Positions 16,905-25,760 of a stretch of 64,000 nt of DNA are shown here, piece after piece. The notes beneath the pieces are model-generated. The model was given only the letters and a program-made list of their open reading frames with translations, had not been told where the DNA came from and did not search any database. Position 1 is the first letter of the stretch, and every line of letters starts with the position of its first letter. The stretch is from NS-11 sp036505795. GTDB taxonomy: Bacteria > Nitrospirota > Nitrospiria > Nitrospirales > NS-4. The position numbers and the translations under genes are program-made. Location: the NCBI GenBank assembly GCA_036505795.1, contig DASXSU010000113.1:1-64000 (forward strand). Reading direction: 5' to 3'.

Positions 16905-17783
16905 ATGATGACGGCGCAAGAGGGGCAGCGGTACTGCACCGCCCTCACCAAAGGCAGCGGGAGTAACTTTTACTATTCGTTTCTGTTTCTTCCGAAGAAA
17001 CGTCGTGAGGCCATGTACGCGGTGTATGCGTTTTGCCGGGAAGTCGACAGCATGGTCGATGAGCCGGTGGCTGGATCCGATCCTCGAGAGGGTCTCGCCT
17101 CCCGCCGCGCGGAGCTTGCGGCCATCTACCGTCCCAGTTCCTCGCCATCCGAGGACTTCACGTCGCCTAGCATGGCGTGCCTGGCGGAGCATATCCGGTC
17201 GTTCGAGATTCCGCAGGCCTACTTCGACGAGATCATCGCCGGAGTGGAGATGGATCTCTCCGTTCACCGCTACCAGACTTTCAAAGAGCTCTCGGTCTAT
17301 TGCCACCGGGTCGCTTCGGCGGTCGGGCTCATCTGCCTGAAGATCTTCGGAGCGCTGAGACCCGAATCAGAAGCCTACGCGGTCAACCTGGGCATCGCGT
17401 TTCAGTTAACCAACATCCTGCGCGACGTGAAGACAGACGCCGCAAGGGGCAGGATTTACCTCCCGCAAGAAGACCTCAAGCGCTTCCGGGTTTCCGAGCA
17501 GGAGATCTTGGATAAGGTATACAGCTCACGCTTCAGAGAACTTATGGCGTTCGAGTGTCGCCGGGCGCGCGACTATTACCGTCGGGCGGAAGCTAGCCTG
17601 GCCCCTACGGAGCGGCCCAGGCTTCTGCCCGCTGAAATCATGCGGGCGGTCTACCAGGTCATCCTCACGCGAATCGAACTCGCGCAATATCAGGTGTTTG
17701 GCGAACGTATCAGTCTGCCGGCATGGCGTCGTATGGCGATCGCGTTGAAAGTATGGTGGGCGGGCCGGGTGAAGACGAAATGA
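16905..17783 (+). CDS. hpnD: Squalene/phytoene synthase family protein (HpnD-like)
   Basis: A 292-residue trans-isoprenyl diphosphate synthase. Both aspartate-rich sites are visible: FCREVDSMVDEP near residue 45 and NILRDVKTDAARGRIYLPQE near 168. GSGSNFYYSFLFLPKKRREA at the N-terminus and YCHRVASAVGLICLKIFG are typical of the family. The short N-terminus and NILRDVKTDAARGRIYLP favour HpnD (presqualene diphosphate synthase of the hopanoid/squalene route HpnCDE) over phytoene synthase, but the assignment is by resemblance. The hpnC and hpnE partners are not in the window. ATG 16905 or the adjacent 16908 is the likely start. Confidence 0.85.
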   Translation: MMTAQEGQRYCTALTKGSGSNFYYSFLFLPKKRREAMYAVYAFCREVDSMVDEPVAGSDPREGLASRRAELAAIYRPSSSPSEDFTSPSMACLAEHIRSFEIPQAYFDEIIAGVEMDLSVHRYQTFKELSVYCHRVASAVGLICLKIFGALRPESEAYAVNLGIAFQLTNILRDVKTDAARGRIYLPQEDLKRFRVSEQEILDKVYSSRFRELMAFECRRARDYYRRAEASLAPTERPRLLPAEIMRAVYQVILTRIELAQYQVFGERISLPAWRRMAIALKVWWAGRVKTK

Positions 17784-17795
17784 GCCCTGCGAATT

Positions 17796-17830
17796 AAAAA
17801 GGGCAGGGGCCTTGTGACGACCCCCGCCCT
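17796..17830 (-). terminator. Rho-independent terminator of the cytochrome c gene
   Basis: Read on the minus strand, AGGGCGGGGG pairs with CCCCTGCCCT around an 11-nt loop (one mismatch), followed by TTTTTAATTC. It lies just after the cytochrome c stop codon and also separates it from the convergent hpnD gene. Confidence 0.8.
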
Positions 17831-17853
17831 CAAGTGGCAGTGTGTCCAGTTAC

Positions 17854-18297
17854 TTATTCCTTGCCGTTGAAGGTCCGCTCATAGGTAATCACGTACCACG
17901 CTTCCTCTTCCGTGATTGCCGTGCCGATCAACGGCACCATACCGGTACCAGCGCTTCCGTTCTTAATGACCCAGAACATCTCCCCATCGCTCCGGAGCTT
18001 ATGGAATTTCGGGTTGGTGAAATTCCGCGGCGACGGGTTCAGGATCTGCCCGGCCGGGCCGTCTCCTTTGCCGCTCACGCCGTGGCAGTTAAAACAGGTC
18101 CCCTTCCCTTCAAAAATTGCTTTCCCTTTCGCAATGTTCTCGGGCGTCTTCGCCACGGGGTTTTTCATCGCCTTGGCGGCAGCCCGTTGATCGTTGGGAA
18201 CCCGCGAAACGGTAATATCCTTCTCCTCCGCATAAGACGCGGTTCCGACGAAGGCGCAGACAGAAAATGCCAGTACCCCTAACCTAAAATAACCCAT
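17854..18297 (-). CDS. Periplasmic monoheme cytochrome c
   Basis: A 147-residue protein with a signal peptide (LGVLAFSVCAFVGTASYA) and one heme site, CFNCH, at residues 68-72. This is followed by GVSGKGDGPAGQIL, the usual class I cytochrome c stretch, and a likely axial Met in GTGMVPL near residue 120. ITEEEAWYVITYERTF is the typical C-terminal helix. It would carry electrons in the periplasm, for example to a terminal oxidase. GGAGGGGG precedes ATG 18297. It stands alone as a single transcription unit with its own terminator. Confidence 0.93.
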   Translation of the reverse strand: MGYFRLGVLAFSVCAFVGTASYAEEKDITVSRVPNDQRAAAKAMKNPVAKTPENIAKGKAIFEGKGTCFNCHGVSGKGDGPAGQILNPSPRNFTNPKFHKLRSDGEMFWVIKNGSAGTGMVPLIGTAITEEEAWYVITYERTFNGKE

Positions 18298-18614
18298 TAC
18301 CGCCCCCTCCTTTGTTATGAAAAATTCACCACCCTACTGCTTAAGACCCGGGAAAAACATGCCGATAAAGCCCTACGCCATAGTAGCGCCCCCAGCTATA
18401 TAACGTGCAGCCTATGGAGTGTCAAGAGTGCAGGGCATATGCCAAAGTATAAGAGCTTGAGAACGTGGACAAGTTACCGAGGAAAGCCCCAATTCTGACT
18501 CGGTTTTGCCCGACCTCAGGCGGCCACATCCGCAGACAAGGCATCTTACGCGGGGGTCCTTCCCTTGCTTTCAGGAGGGGGATGCTTTACAGTAGGCCGT
18601 TAAACGGAGGAATT
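18298..18614. other. Divergent intergenic region
   Basis: About 315 bases between the cytochrome c gene (-) and the transglycosylase gene (+), presumably holding both promoters. The transglycosylase frame stays open back to 18465 but lacks an upstream start with a ribosome site. I see no repeat or small gene. Confidence 0.4.
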
Positions 18615-19859
18615 ATGCGCCTCGACCTGATCGCTTTGGCAGTAGTGGTAGGACTCGCAGGAATTGCGGCTCCCAGCCACGCCTCCTCTGCGGGCTATCA
18701 ACTCGAGGCATCCGTGATCTCCTCCTATTCCATTGAATCATTTAAGAAACTTCAGGATGATGGCCTCGTTACTGCCATAGAGCATGTCGACCTAGGCACC
18801 CCTCAAGGCTCATCTTTTCGATCCCTGGATTTCGATGCCCCCCCACAGACGCTCCTAGCCGACCCCCTGGCTCCTGCCCTGGAGGATGCCATGGGAAACA
18901 TAGACTTCAGCATGCCTCCGGTGAGGACGGCGAAAGTCGATCGTCATGTGCAATTTTTCAGTTATCAGATTCGCGACCGTTTTGAGCAGTGGTTGACCCG
19001 CCTGGAGCGTTACCGTCCCAGAGTGCACAGCATCTTTTCGGAATTTAAGCTGCCGGACGATCTGATTTTCCTGTCGCTGGTGGAGAGTGGGTTCAATACA
19101 AACGCCGTCTCCCGGGCAAAAGCGGTCGGCCCGTGGCAATTCATGAAGCCTACCGCGAAGTCTTATGGACTGCGCGTAGATAATTGGGTAGATGAGCGCC
19201 GGGACCCGGACAAATCCACCATGGCAGCCGCTCAATATCTGCGAGATCTCTATCAGCTCTTCGGTTCATGGCCGTTGGCAATGGCCGCTTACAATGCCGG
19301 AGAAGGCAAGGTGGGCCGGTCGATGGCCCGTCTCAAAGCCAAAGACGGCGACTTCTGGGACTTGCTCGATACGAAGCTCTTGAGGGCCGAAACCAAAGAA
19401 TATGTCCCGCGGTTTGTGGCTGCTGCCCAAATCGCGAAAGATCCCAGTCGCTTTGGATTCAACATCCTCCCGCAGGCCCCCGTGGAGTTCGACGAGGTGG
19501 CCGTCACCCGCCAGGTCCATTTGAAGGCGGTGGCCAAAGCCGCAGGCGTCACCCTTGAAGACATAAAAAATCTGAACCCGGAACTCCGACGCGAGATGAC
19601 TCCACCTGATCCTGTCTATATCCTCAAAGTCCCCCTGGGTACCAAGACGACCATGATGGCAAACCTTCCGGCCTATCAAAGCTTGTACCCGGCCATTTTT
19701 CATGAGCCCAAACGGGCACTGCTTCAAGCACGGGGAAAACACAAGATCGGGGTGGCGCGGCTCGCGCCACATGCTCGCCACCGTAAGCCGGCCAATTTGG
19801 CGCTCAAAAGCAAAGCTGACGTCGCCTCGCCCCAAATCCTCGCTCAGGCATCCCGCTAG
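18615..19859 (+). CDS. MltD-like membrane-bound lytic transglycosylase
   Basis: A 414-residue protein. ATG 18615 has CGGAGG 6 nt upstream and opens a signal peptide (LIALAVVVGLAGIAAPSHA). The SLT/goose-lysozyme-type domain spans about residues 130-270: FLSLVESGFN with the catalytic Glu, AVGPWQFMKPTAKSYGL and MAAYNAGEGKVGRSM are the diagnostic motifs. The segment KAVAKAAGVTLEDIKNLNPELR near 350 is a LysM-like peptidoglycan-binding end, and the tail is basic. It cleaves the MurNAc-GlcNAc bond with 1,6-anhydro formation in the periplasm. It lacks the clear double LysM of E. coli MltD. Confidence 0.9.
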   Translation: MRLDLIALAVVVGLAGIAAPSHASSAGYQLEASVISSYSIESFKKLQDDGLVTAIEHVDLGTPQGSSFRSLDFDAPPQTLLADPLAPALEDAMGNIDFSMPPVRTAKVDRHVQFFSYQIRDRFEQWLTRLERYRPRVHSIFSEFKLPDDLIFLSLVESGFNTNAVSRAKAVGPWQFMKPTAKSYGLRVDNWVDERRDPDKSTMAAAQYLRDLYQLFGSWPLAMAAYNAGEGKVGRSMARLKAKDGDFWDLLDTKLLRAETKEYVPRFVAAAQIAKDPSRFGFNILPQAPVEFDEVAVTRQVHLKAVAKAAGVTLEDIKNLNPELRREMTPPDPVYILKVPLGTKTTMMANLPAYQSLYPAIFHEPKRALLQARGKHKIGVARLAPHARHRKPANLALKSKADVASPQILAQASR

Positions 19860-19904
19860 CATTTTCGCACTGATCTAAAGTCCGTCCCTGCAGGGAAAAT
19901 CCGG

Positions 19905-20669
19905 TTATTTGGGCGCGGCCTGTGTGGAAGGCGCTGCAGATGGAGAGGGCGCTGGGGATGGCGGAGCCTTTTTCGCATCGAGTGTTTTAATGCGAACCGA
20001 CGCCTCTTCGGTGTAGGGGGACTGCGGATGATCTTTGATCAGTTCTTGATAATGCGCCAACGCGCCTTCCGGGCGATTGAGGATCTCATCGATCCTCGCA
20101 AGCTCATACAGGGCATGGTCCTTATTGGGGGCGCCTCGCGTAGCGGTGATCTTGAGAAACGCCTTCTCGGCTTCATCCATCTTTCCCTGCGAGAGATACG
20201 TATAACCCAACCGCTGATAGACCAGCGGGACGAGTGTTTTATGACCCCCATACCGGGCAAGAGAATCCTGATAGGCTTTGGTTGCTCCCTCCACGTCTTT
20301 GAGAGCGCTTAACGCGTTGCCGAGCATATAGGCGGCCAGCGGCGCGGCGGAACTGCGGGGATATTCGGCGAGCACCTTGCGAAAGGTCTCCACCGCCTGT
20401 TGCAATTGCTCGGGCCGGGGGGACGGTGCGTTCGGGGTGGCCTGAGAAAACGGGCGCATGCCCTGGTGAAAGAGATCCTCCGCGGCACGGTCTTCCTGAT
20501 ACCGCATCCAGAAATACCCCCCGACGGCAATTGCCATGACCACGGCAACGGCAATTCCGGCCACAAGCCACGTCAGATTCTCGCGGGCTGCGTCGCTCAC
20601 CTGCCCGATGGATCCGGCCATTGGAACCGGGCTCGCGAGTGTGGCTCTTTCTTTCCTGATCTTGAACAT
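19905..20669 (-). CDS. Membrane-anchored TPR protein (YfgM/BamD-like topology)
   Basis: A 254-residue protein. ATG 20669, with AGGAG nearby, is preferred over the start at 20738. Residues about 30-50 form a membrane anchor (WLVAGIAVAVVMAIAVGGYF). The remainder contains tetratricopeptide repeats (AVETFRKVLAEYPRSSAAPL, then YQRLGYTYLSQGKMDEAEKA and YELARIDEILNRPEGALAHY), ending in a Pro/Ala-rich tail. The layout of one N-terminal anchor plus periplasmic TPRs matches YfgM-like tetratricopeptide proteins involved in envelope protein handling. No partner is encoded next to it. It diverges from bioF. Confidence 0.75.
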   Translation of the reverse strand: MFKIRKERATLASPVPMAGSIGQVSDAARENLTWLVAGIAVAVVMAIAVGGYFWMRYQEDRAAEDLFHQGMRPFSQATPNAPSPRPEQLQQAVETFRKVLAEYPRSSAAPLAAYMLGNALSALKDVEGATKAYQDSLARYGGHKTLVPLVYQRLGYTYLSQGKMDEAEKAFLKITATRGAPNKDHALYELARIDEILNRPEGALAHYQELIKDHPQSPYTEEASVRIKTLDAKKAPPSPAPSPSAAPSTQAAPK

Positions 20670-20778
20670 CCTGTGCTCCTGTAGCCTTACACTCGGACCA
20701 TACGCACGCCCCCGGAAAATGTCAAACGCCAATGACACGTTTGACAGTACGGAAATTCAGGGGTATAGGAATGAGCCT

Positions 20779-22005
20779 ATGTATCGTCCGCGTCTGGATC
20801 TGCTGGCTCGGCGGTCGCTGCTGCGACAGCTTCGCACCATCCACGCGGCGCCTGGTCCCGAAGTGGAACTGGACGGACGAAGAATTCTCATGTTCGCGTC
20901 CAACAATTATCTGGACCTGGCCACCCATCCCAAAGTCGCCGAAGCGGCGATCAACGCTATCCGGCGCTACGGCGTGGGTGCCACCGCCTCCCGGTTGATG
21001 TCCGGATCGCTGACGGTCCATTGTGAGCTGGAGGAACGACTCGCCGCGTTCAAGGGCACCGAAGCGGCTCTCGTCTTCAGCACCGGCTATCAAGCCAACC
21101 TCGGCTTGGTTCAGACCCTCGCCGAAGACGTGTCCACGATCTACGCGGATCGCCTGTGCCACGCCAGCTTGATCGACGCGTGCCGGTTGAGCAAACGCAC
21201 ACTCCGGATTTACCGCCATCGGCAAGTCTCCCAACTCCGGCGCCTGCTGGAACGCAAACGCCAGGGCGCCGGACTGATTCTGACCGATGGGGTGTTCAGC
21301 ATGGACGGCGACCTCGCGCCGCTTCCATCGCTTCACCATCTCGCCGCCTCGAGCAACGCCTACCTGGTCGTGGACGATGCCCATGGAACGGGGGTGATGG
21401 GCCACGAAGGCCGGGGGACCGTGGAGCACTTCGGATTAACGGGCGCCGCGCTGATTCAAATGGGCACATTGAGCAAAGCCTTGGGAGCGTTTGGCGGCTT
21501 CGTGACCGGCCCTCGTGACCTGATCGAGTATCTGGTCAATCGCGCGCGGCCTTTCGTCTACACTACTGCATTGCCCCCGTCCATGGCAGCAGCGGCGTCG
21601 GCGGCGCTGGACCTCGTAGAGGCGGAACCCGAACGCCGTGCCGAGCTCTGGCGGCTTCGTAAGCGACTTTATCAGGGGCTCAAGACCCTGGGATGTGAGA
21701 CCCTCGACAGCGAATCTCCAATCCTTCCGATTCTAGTGGGAGAGGCGAGCGACACATTGGCGTTATCGGAACACCTGTTTGCTCATGAGATCTATGCGCC
21801 GGCGATTCGGCCTCCGACGGTGCCGCCCTCGAGAAGCCGAATCCGACTCAGTGTCACCGCAGGACATACATCGGCGCAGATTGATCATCTTTTGGAGGCG
21901 GTGGCGGCTGTCAGAACGACGAATGGCGCGTTATGGGAGAGGCTTACAGACCGGACGGCTGCCCAGAGAGGGGTGGCGGCGAAGGACCGCTCACCATCCC
22001 TTTGA
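20779..22005 (+). CDS. bioF: 8-amino-7-oxononanoate synthase (BioF)
   Basis: A 408-residue PLP-dependent alpha-oxoamine synthase. SNNYLDLATHPKV near residue 40, YGVGATASRLMSGS near 60-75, DDAHGTGVMG near 195 and the PLP lysine in MGTLSKALGAFGG near 232 are all present. It would condense pimeloyl-ACP (or -CoA) with alanine to give 8-amino-7-oxononanoate, the first committed biotin ring step. ATG 20779 has AGGA 8 nt upstream; the longer open frame overlaps the divergent gene. The C-terminus carries about 25 extra residues and overlaps the convergent gene by 62 nt. Together with bioD and FAS-like genes it forms a biotin cluster. Confidence 0.93.
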   Translation: MYRPRLDLLARRSLLRQLRTIHAAPGPEVELDGRRILMFASNNYLDLATHPKVAEAAINAIRRYGVGATASRLMSGSLTVHCELEERLAAFKGTEAALVFSTGYQANLGLVQTLAEDVSTIYADRLCHASLIDACRLSKRTLRIYRHRQVSQLRRLLERKRQGAGLILTDGVFSMDGDLAPLPSLHHLAASSNAYLVVDDAHGTGVMGHEGRGTVEHFGLTGAALIQMGTLSKALGAFGGFVTGPRDLIEYLVNRARPFVYTTALPPSMAAAASAALDLVEAEPERRAELWRLRKRLYQGLKTLGCETLDSESPILPILVGEASDTLALSEHLFAHEIYAPAIRPPTVPPSRSRIRLSVTAGHTSAQIDHLLEAVAAVRTTNGALWERLTDRTAAQRGVAAKDRSPSL

Positions 22006-22780
22006 TCGTATAGCTTTCCAATTCTTCCTTCATATACGTGATTTCGCCGCGCGTTTCACGAACCGGCGGCGCCTCAATTGTCTCCTCGTACTTGATCAAT
22101 CCGACACCGCGAACGAACCAGCTCGTGATTCGATCCTGGCTCACCGCCACAATCTGGGTTTTTGTCAGTGTGACCGAGATGGTCATGACGGCATCGATCC
22201 GCAACGCTTCCGGAAAGGACCCGGCAGGAACAGTCACCGGCTCATACCCGACGATCCGTGCATCTGCGACGACACTTCCGTGTTCCGGCTGCCCGTCTCC
22301 GTCTAGGTCTGCCTGCATGTCGACATCCGTCTTGTTCAACTGCTGAAAGGTCGTCCCCAGCACCAACGGGAAATTGAGGATGCGATACGGCACCAACTGT
22401 TGCTCAAAGGGAGTCGTGGGTTGGCTGCCATAATAGACAATGCCGGTCTTATCGCGCCGGAAGAACCCGTCCGAGGCTCCCTTGTTGCCTTGATTGGTTT
22501 CGCGAAAGATCTTGACCGTGACGCCGCGCATGTTCGAGGTCCCGATGGTCGTGACCTCATTCTGAAACGCTACGTCCGCGATCCGCTCAATCCGTTCCGT
22601 GTGGGTATGTCCGACATACTCCCAGACACTTCCGATGCCGTCGGGAAAATACTCCTCGGTGTTCAGCACCTCCCGAAGCAGCGGTTTGTTGTCGGCCGCG
22701 TAAGGCGGATCGCTCACGACCCCACCGGTTACGCCCAGGACTAGCGCAAGTGCAACTGACCACCGGATCGCCTGCGGCAT
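21944..22780 (-). CDS. Exported protein of unknown function inside the biotin cluster
   Basis: A 278-residue protein with a signal peptide (AIRWSVALALVLGVTGGVVS). The mature part contains GSVWEYVGHTHTERI near residue 50, DADLDGDGQ-like acidic residues (MQADLDGDGQPEHGSV near 150, a possible Ca-binding loop), and VTVPAGSFPEALRIDAVMTI, a beta-rich pattern. This resembles DUF3108-like or lipocalin-like periplasmic beta proteins, but I do not assign it. ATG 22780 has GGAG 6 nt upstream; ATG 22792 is possible. It lies antisense between bioF and the SDR gene and overlaps bioF at its 3' end, so its presence in the cluster may be incidental. Confidence 0.68.
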   Translation of the reverse strand: MPQAIRWSVALALVLGVTGGVVSDPPYAADNKPLLREVLNTEEYFPDGIGSVWEYVGHTHTERIERIADVAFQNEVTTIGTSNMRGVTVKIFRETNQGNKGASDGFFRRDKTGIVYYGSQPTTPFEQQLVPYRILNFPLVLGTTFQQLNKTDVDMQADLDGDGQPEHGSVVADARIVGYEPVTVPAGSFPEALRIDAVMTISVTLTKTQIVAVSQDRITSWFVRGVGLIKYEETIEAPPVRETRGEITYMKEELESYTIKGMVSGPSPPPLSGQPSGL

Positions 22781-22896
22781 GCCGCTCTCCATATAAAATT
22801 CCACAGGGGGATTGTAAAGTAGCATAAGACCTTTGCGCCATCAAGTCTGCTATAATTTACAACCCTGCGGCAGACGCTAAGGCGCAGGGAGGCCCG

Positions 22897-23640
22897 ATGA
22901 GTGGTCCGCAATCCGAAAAGCCGGTGGTGCTCATCACGGGGTCGTCAAGAGGCCTGGGCCGCAGTATGGCGATGGCTTTCGGCCATAGGAAATTCAGGGT
23001 CGCCGCGAACTATCGCGTGGACACCGTCGGCGCCCTCGCCAGCACGCGCGCCGTCGAAGCTGCCGGCGGAGAAGCCGTGGCCCATCAAGCCGATGTCCGG
23101 GATGCGAAAGCGGTCCATGCCATGGTCTCCGCCATCACCGAGCGCTGGGGGCGCTTAGATGTCCTTGTGTGTAACGCGGCCATGACGGCGGACGAGTTGG
23201 TGGTCCGGCACTCGGAAGATTCCTGGGACCAGGTGCTGGGGACAATCTTGACCGGGACATTTCACTGTCTTCAGGCCGCGGGCCCGGTCATGCAACGGCA
23301 GGGCGGGGGCGCTGTAGTTCTGATGGGCTCTTTCGCGGGCATGCAAGGCGCCGGGGGCCAGGCGGCGTATGCATCAGCGAAAGCCGGCCTGCTTGGCCTC
23401 ATGAACAGCCTGGCCCGGGAGTGGGGTCCGGACCGTATCCGAATCAATATGATTCTCCCCGGATGGCATGCCACAGCCTTAACCCAACACCATGAAGAAG
23501 CGACGGCAGGGCCGTTCGCGCGGGTGTTGGAACACGGCACCACCATGACGCAAGTCGCCGATTTCGTCGTCGCCGTCGCGACCATGCCAAGCGTCTCCGG
23601 GCAGGTCTTTAACATCGATAGCCGAATGCTGCCTTGCTAA
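22897..23640 (+). CDS. SDR-family ketoreductase (FabG-like)
   Basis: A 247-residue short-chain dehydrogenase. The cofactor motif is TGSSRGLGRSM near residue 15, CNAAMTADE near 90 is the NAG region, Ser is in VLMGSFAG near 140 and YASAK near 155 supplies the catalytic Tyr-Lys. It ends GQVFNIDSRMLPC. The family includes FabG, which reduces 3-oxoacyl-ACP with NADPH. GGGAGG stands just upstream of ATG 22897. The bioD frame overlaps its stop, so the two are translationally coupled. With the ketosynthase and ACP downstream, a role in building the pimeloyl chain is a reasonable inference; other SDR substrates are possible. Confidence 0.85.
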   Translation: MSGPQSEKPVVLITGSSRGLGRSMAMAFGHRKFRVAANYRVDTVGALASTRAVEAAGGEAVAHQADVRDAKAVHAMVSAITERWGRLDVLVCNAAMTADELVVRHSEDSWDQVLGTILTGTFHCLQAAGPVMQRQGGGAVVLMGSFAGMQGAGGQAAYASAKAGLLGLMNSLAREWGPDRIRINMILPGWHATALTQHHEEATAGPFARVLEHGTTMTQVADFVVAVATMPSVSGQVFNIDSRMLPC

Positions 23641-24368
23641 GTCCCGCCGGCACCTTTCGAGGGCTGTTTGTCACCGGCACCGATACCGGCGTGGGGAAAA
23701 CCATCGCCACGGGTGTCCTGGCGGTCTCGCTGAGAGAAGTCGGCGTGAACGCGGGCGTGATGAAACCGGTTGAAACCGGTGTGACCCCCCGTCGCCGGTC
23801 TGATTCAGAGTGGCTCATGTCCGTCGCTCCTAGCGATGATCCATGCGAACTCGTCGCTCCGTACCGTCTGCGCGCGTCTGCCGCACCGATGGTGGCCGCC
23901 GCCGCCGAAGATCTCACGATAGATCTCATGTGTATTCGGTCGGCGTTCGAGCAGTTGGCCTCCCGCCATGATTGCGTGCTGATCGAAGGGGTCGGCGGGG
24001 CTCTGGTTCCTCTCACCCCGGATATACTTGTCGCGGACCTGATCCAACATCTCCGGCTTCCGGTGCTCATCGTGGCCCGTTCAGGTCTGGGCAGCATCAA
24101 TCATACGCTGCTCACGGTAGAATGCCTGAAAAGCCGCGGAATCCCGATACTCGGAGTCCTGTTTAATAATGCCATCGCACCGACGGACAATCCGGATATT
24201 CACCAGACTACCCGCACAATTCTGGTGAAGACAGGGCTTCGGTCTTTCGGGGAACTCCCATACGCCGACGGCATGCCGGCGACGTGGGACCGGGAGCGTT
24301 CCCGTTTGATGGCGCAGGTTGATACTCAGGGGTTGTTGGAAGCTCTGGGGTTCCGGAAGGTGGCATGA
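23634..24368 (+). CDS. bioD: Dethiobiotin synthetase (BioD)
   Basis: A 244-residue ATP-dependent carboligase. GLFVTGTDTGVGKTIATGVL near residues 10-28 holds the P-loop, GVMKPVETGV near 45 is the conserved Lys/Thr loop, and VLIEGVGGALVPLT near 118 is the third motif. It closes the ureido ring of dethiobiotin from 7,8-diaminononanoate, CO2 and ATP. The start is probably TTG 23634, overlapping the SDR stop by 7 nt; no better codon lies before the conserved GLFVTGTDTG. bioA and bioB are not in the window. Confidence 0.93.
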   Translation: MLSPAGTFRGLFVTGTDTGVGKTIATGVLAVSLREVGVNAGVMKPVETGVTPRRRSDSEWLMSVAPSDDPCELVAPYRLRASAAPMVAAAAEDLTIDLMCIRSAFEQLASRHDCVLIEGVGGALVPLTPDILVADLIQHLRLPVLIVARSGLGSINHTLLTVECLKSRGIPILGVLFNNAIAPTDNPDIHQTTRTILVKTGLRSFGELPYADGMPATWDRERSRLMAQVDTQGLLEALGFRKVA

Positions 24369-24506
24369 TCTCATCCGAAACGACTATGCAGCGTGGCGGC
24401 CGGAAGCCATGACCCAGTCGTTTTTGAGGGGATACGAAGGGGGAAATCAGGTTGACTGTGTCCGGTCGCTAGCGTACAACCTGCATCTGAACGCAAGGAG
24501 CCAAAC

Positions 24507-25760
24507 ATGCAGCGGCGAGTAGTGGTCACAGGGCTCGGGGTCGTTTCGCCGATCGGGATTGGGGTCAGCGAGTTTTGGAAGGCCGCGTTGGAAGGGCGGT
24601 CCGGCATTACCGCTCTCCGGCCTCTGGGGGACTTTCCTCTCGACTCTTATCGGTGTCAGGTCGCCGGACAGGTCCGTGATTTTCATGCCACTGACTTCCT
24701 TGATGCCGCCATCGCGGAACGAGTGGATCGTTATGCTCAGTTCGCGATGGTCGCTTCGACAGAAGCGCTGCGGGATGCGGCGGTTGCCATGGAGCGCGAG
24801 GACCCGCATCGAGTCGGCGTGATCGTGGGGGCCGGGATGGGTGGCATGGTGATGGGTGAACGGGAGATCACGCGGCTCTATCACTCCCAGCGGCCCGAGA
24901 GGGTCCATCCGAATTTTATTCCCACCATCACACTCAACTCCGCCTCAGGCCTCTTGGCCATCCAACACGGCGCGAAAGGTCCCAATCTCACGATCTCGAC
25001 GGCGTGTTCCTCGGGCGCGCACGCCATTGGCCAGGCGCTCTCGACGATTCGTGCCGGCAAAGCGGAGATGATGTTGGCCGTGGGCGCGGATGCCAGCCTC
25101 ACGCCCCTGGTCTTCGCCGGCTTCTGCACGCTCCGCGCGCTGTCGACCAAGTTTAATAAAACACCCGGTCTCGCGTCCCGTCCTTTTGATCGATTGCGGG
25201 ATGGTTTTGTCATGGGAGAAGGCGCCGGAGCCTTGATTTTGGAATCGTTGTCCCATGCGCGGAAACGACGGGCGAGAATTTATGCCGAGGTCGCCGGCTA
25301 CGGCGCGACGAGCGAATCGTTCCATGTGGTCATCCCTCGCAGCGACGGCGCCGATATGGCCACCACAATGGCGTTGGCCCTCGACGATGCCGAGCTTTCC
25401 CCTGCTCATGTCGATTACATCAACGCGCATGCGACCTCCACCCTGGTCGGCGACACCGCAGAAGTGCGAGGAATTCGGCGGTTGCTGAAAGGGCGCGCCG
25501 ACCGCGTCGTCATCAATGCGACCAAGTCCTTGATCGGTCATACGCTCGGAGCGGCCGGAGCCATCGGAGCGGTGGCGTCGGTGTTGGCTCTTGAGAGCGG
25601 ACAGTTTCATCCGACGATTAACTATGAACATCCCGACCCTGAATGCGCCCTTCCGGGCATTTCCGCAAAAGTCCAAGAACGGCGGGCGAAAGTGGCCTTG
25701 CTCAATGCCTTTGGTTTTGGCAGCAATAATGCCGCGCTGGTGTTTAGAAAATGGTCGTGA
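24507..25760 (+). CDS. FabF-type beta-ketoacyl-ACP synthase
   Basis: A 417-residue ketosynthase of the KAS I/II type. It starts MQRRVVVTGLGVVSPIGIG, with Cys in ISTACSSGAHAIGQA near 165, His in YINAHATSTLVGDTAE near 305 and Lys-His in NATKSLIGHTLGAAGAI near 335-345. That is a Cys-His-His triad, so it is an elongating rather than an initiating (KAS III) enzyme. AAGGAG precedes ATG 24507. Its stop overlaps the ACP start by 10 nt. It would extend acyl-ACP by two carbons; the biotin neighbourhood suggests a dedicated role in pimeloyl synthesis, although a second housekeeping FabF is equally allowed by the sequence. Confidence 0.92.
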   Translation: MQRRVVVTGLGVVSPIGIGVSEFWKAALEGRSGITALRPLGDFPLDSYRCQVAGQVRDFHATDFLDAAIAERVDRYAQFAMVASTEALRDAAVAMEREDPHRVGVIVGAGMGGMVMGEREITRLYHSQRPERVHPNFIPTITLNSASGLLAIQHGAKGPNLTISTACSSGAHAIGQALSTIRAGKAEMMLAVGADASLTPLVFAGFCTLRALSTKFNKTPGLASRPFDRLRDGFVMGEGAGALILESLSHARKRRARIYAEVAGYGATSESFHVVIPRSDGADMATTMALALDDAELSPAHVDYINAHATSTLVGDTAEVRGIRRLLKGRADRVVINATKSLIGHTLGAAGAIGAVASVLALESGQFHPTINYEHPDPECALPGISAKVQERRAKVALLNAFGFGSNNAALVFRKWS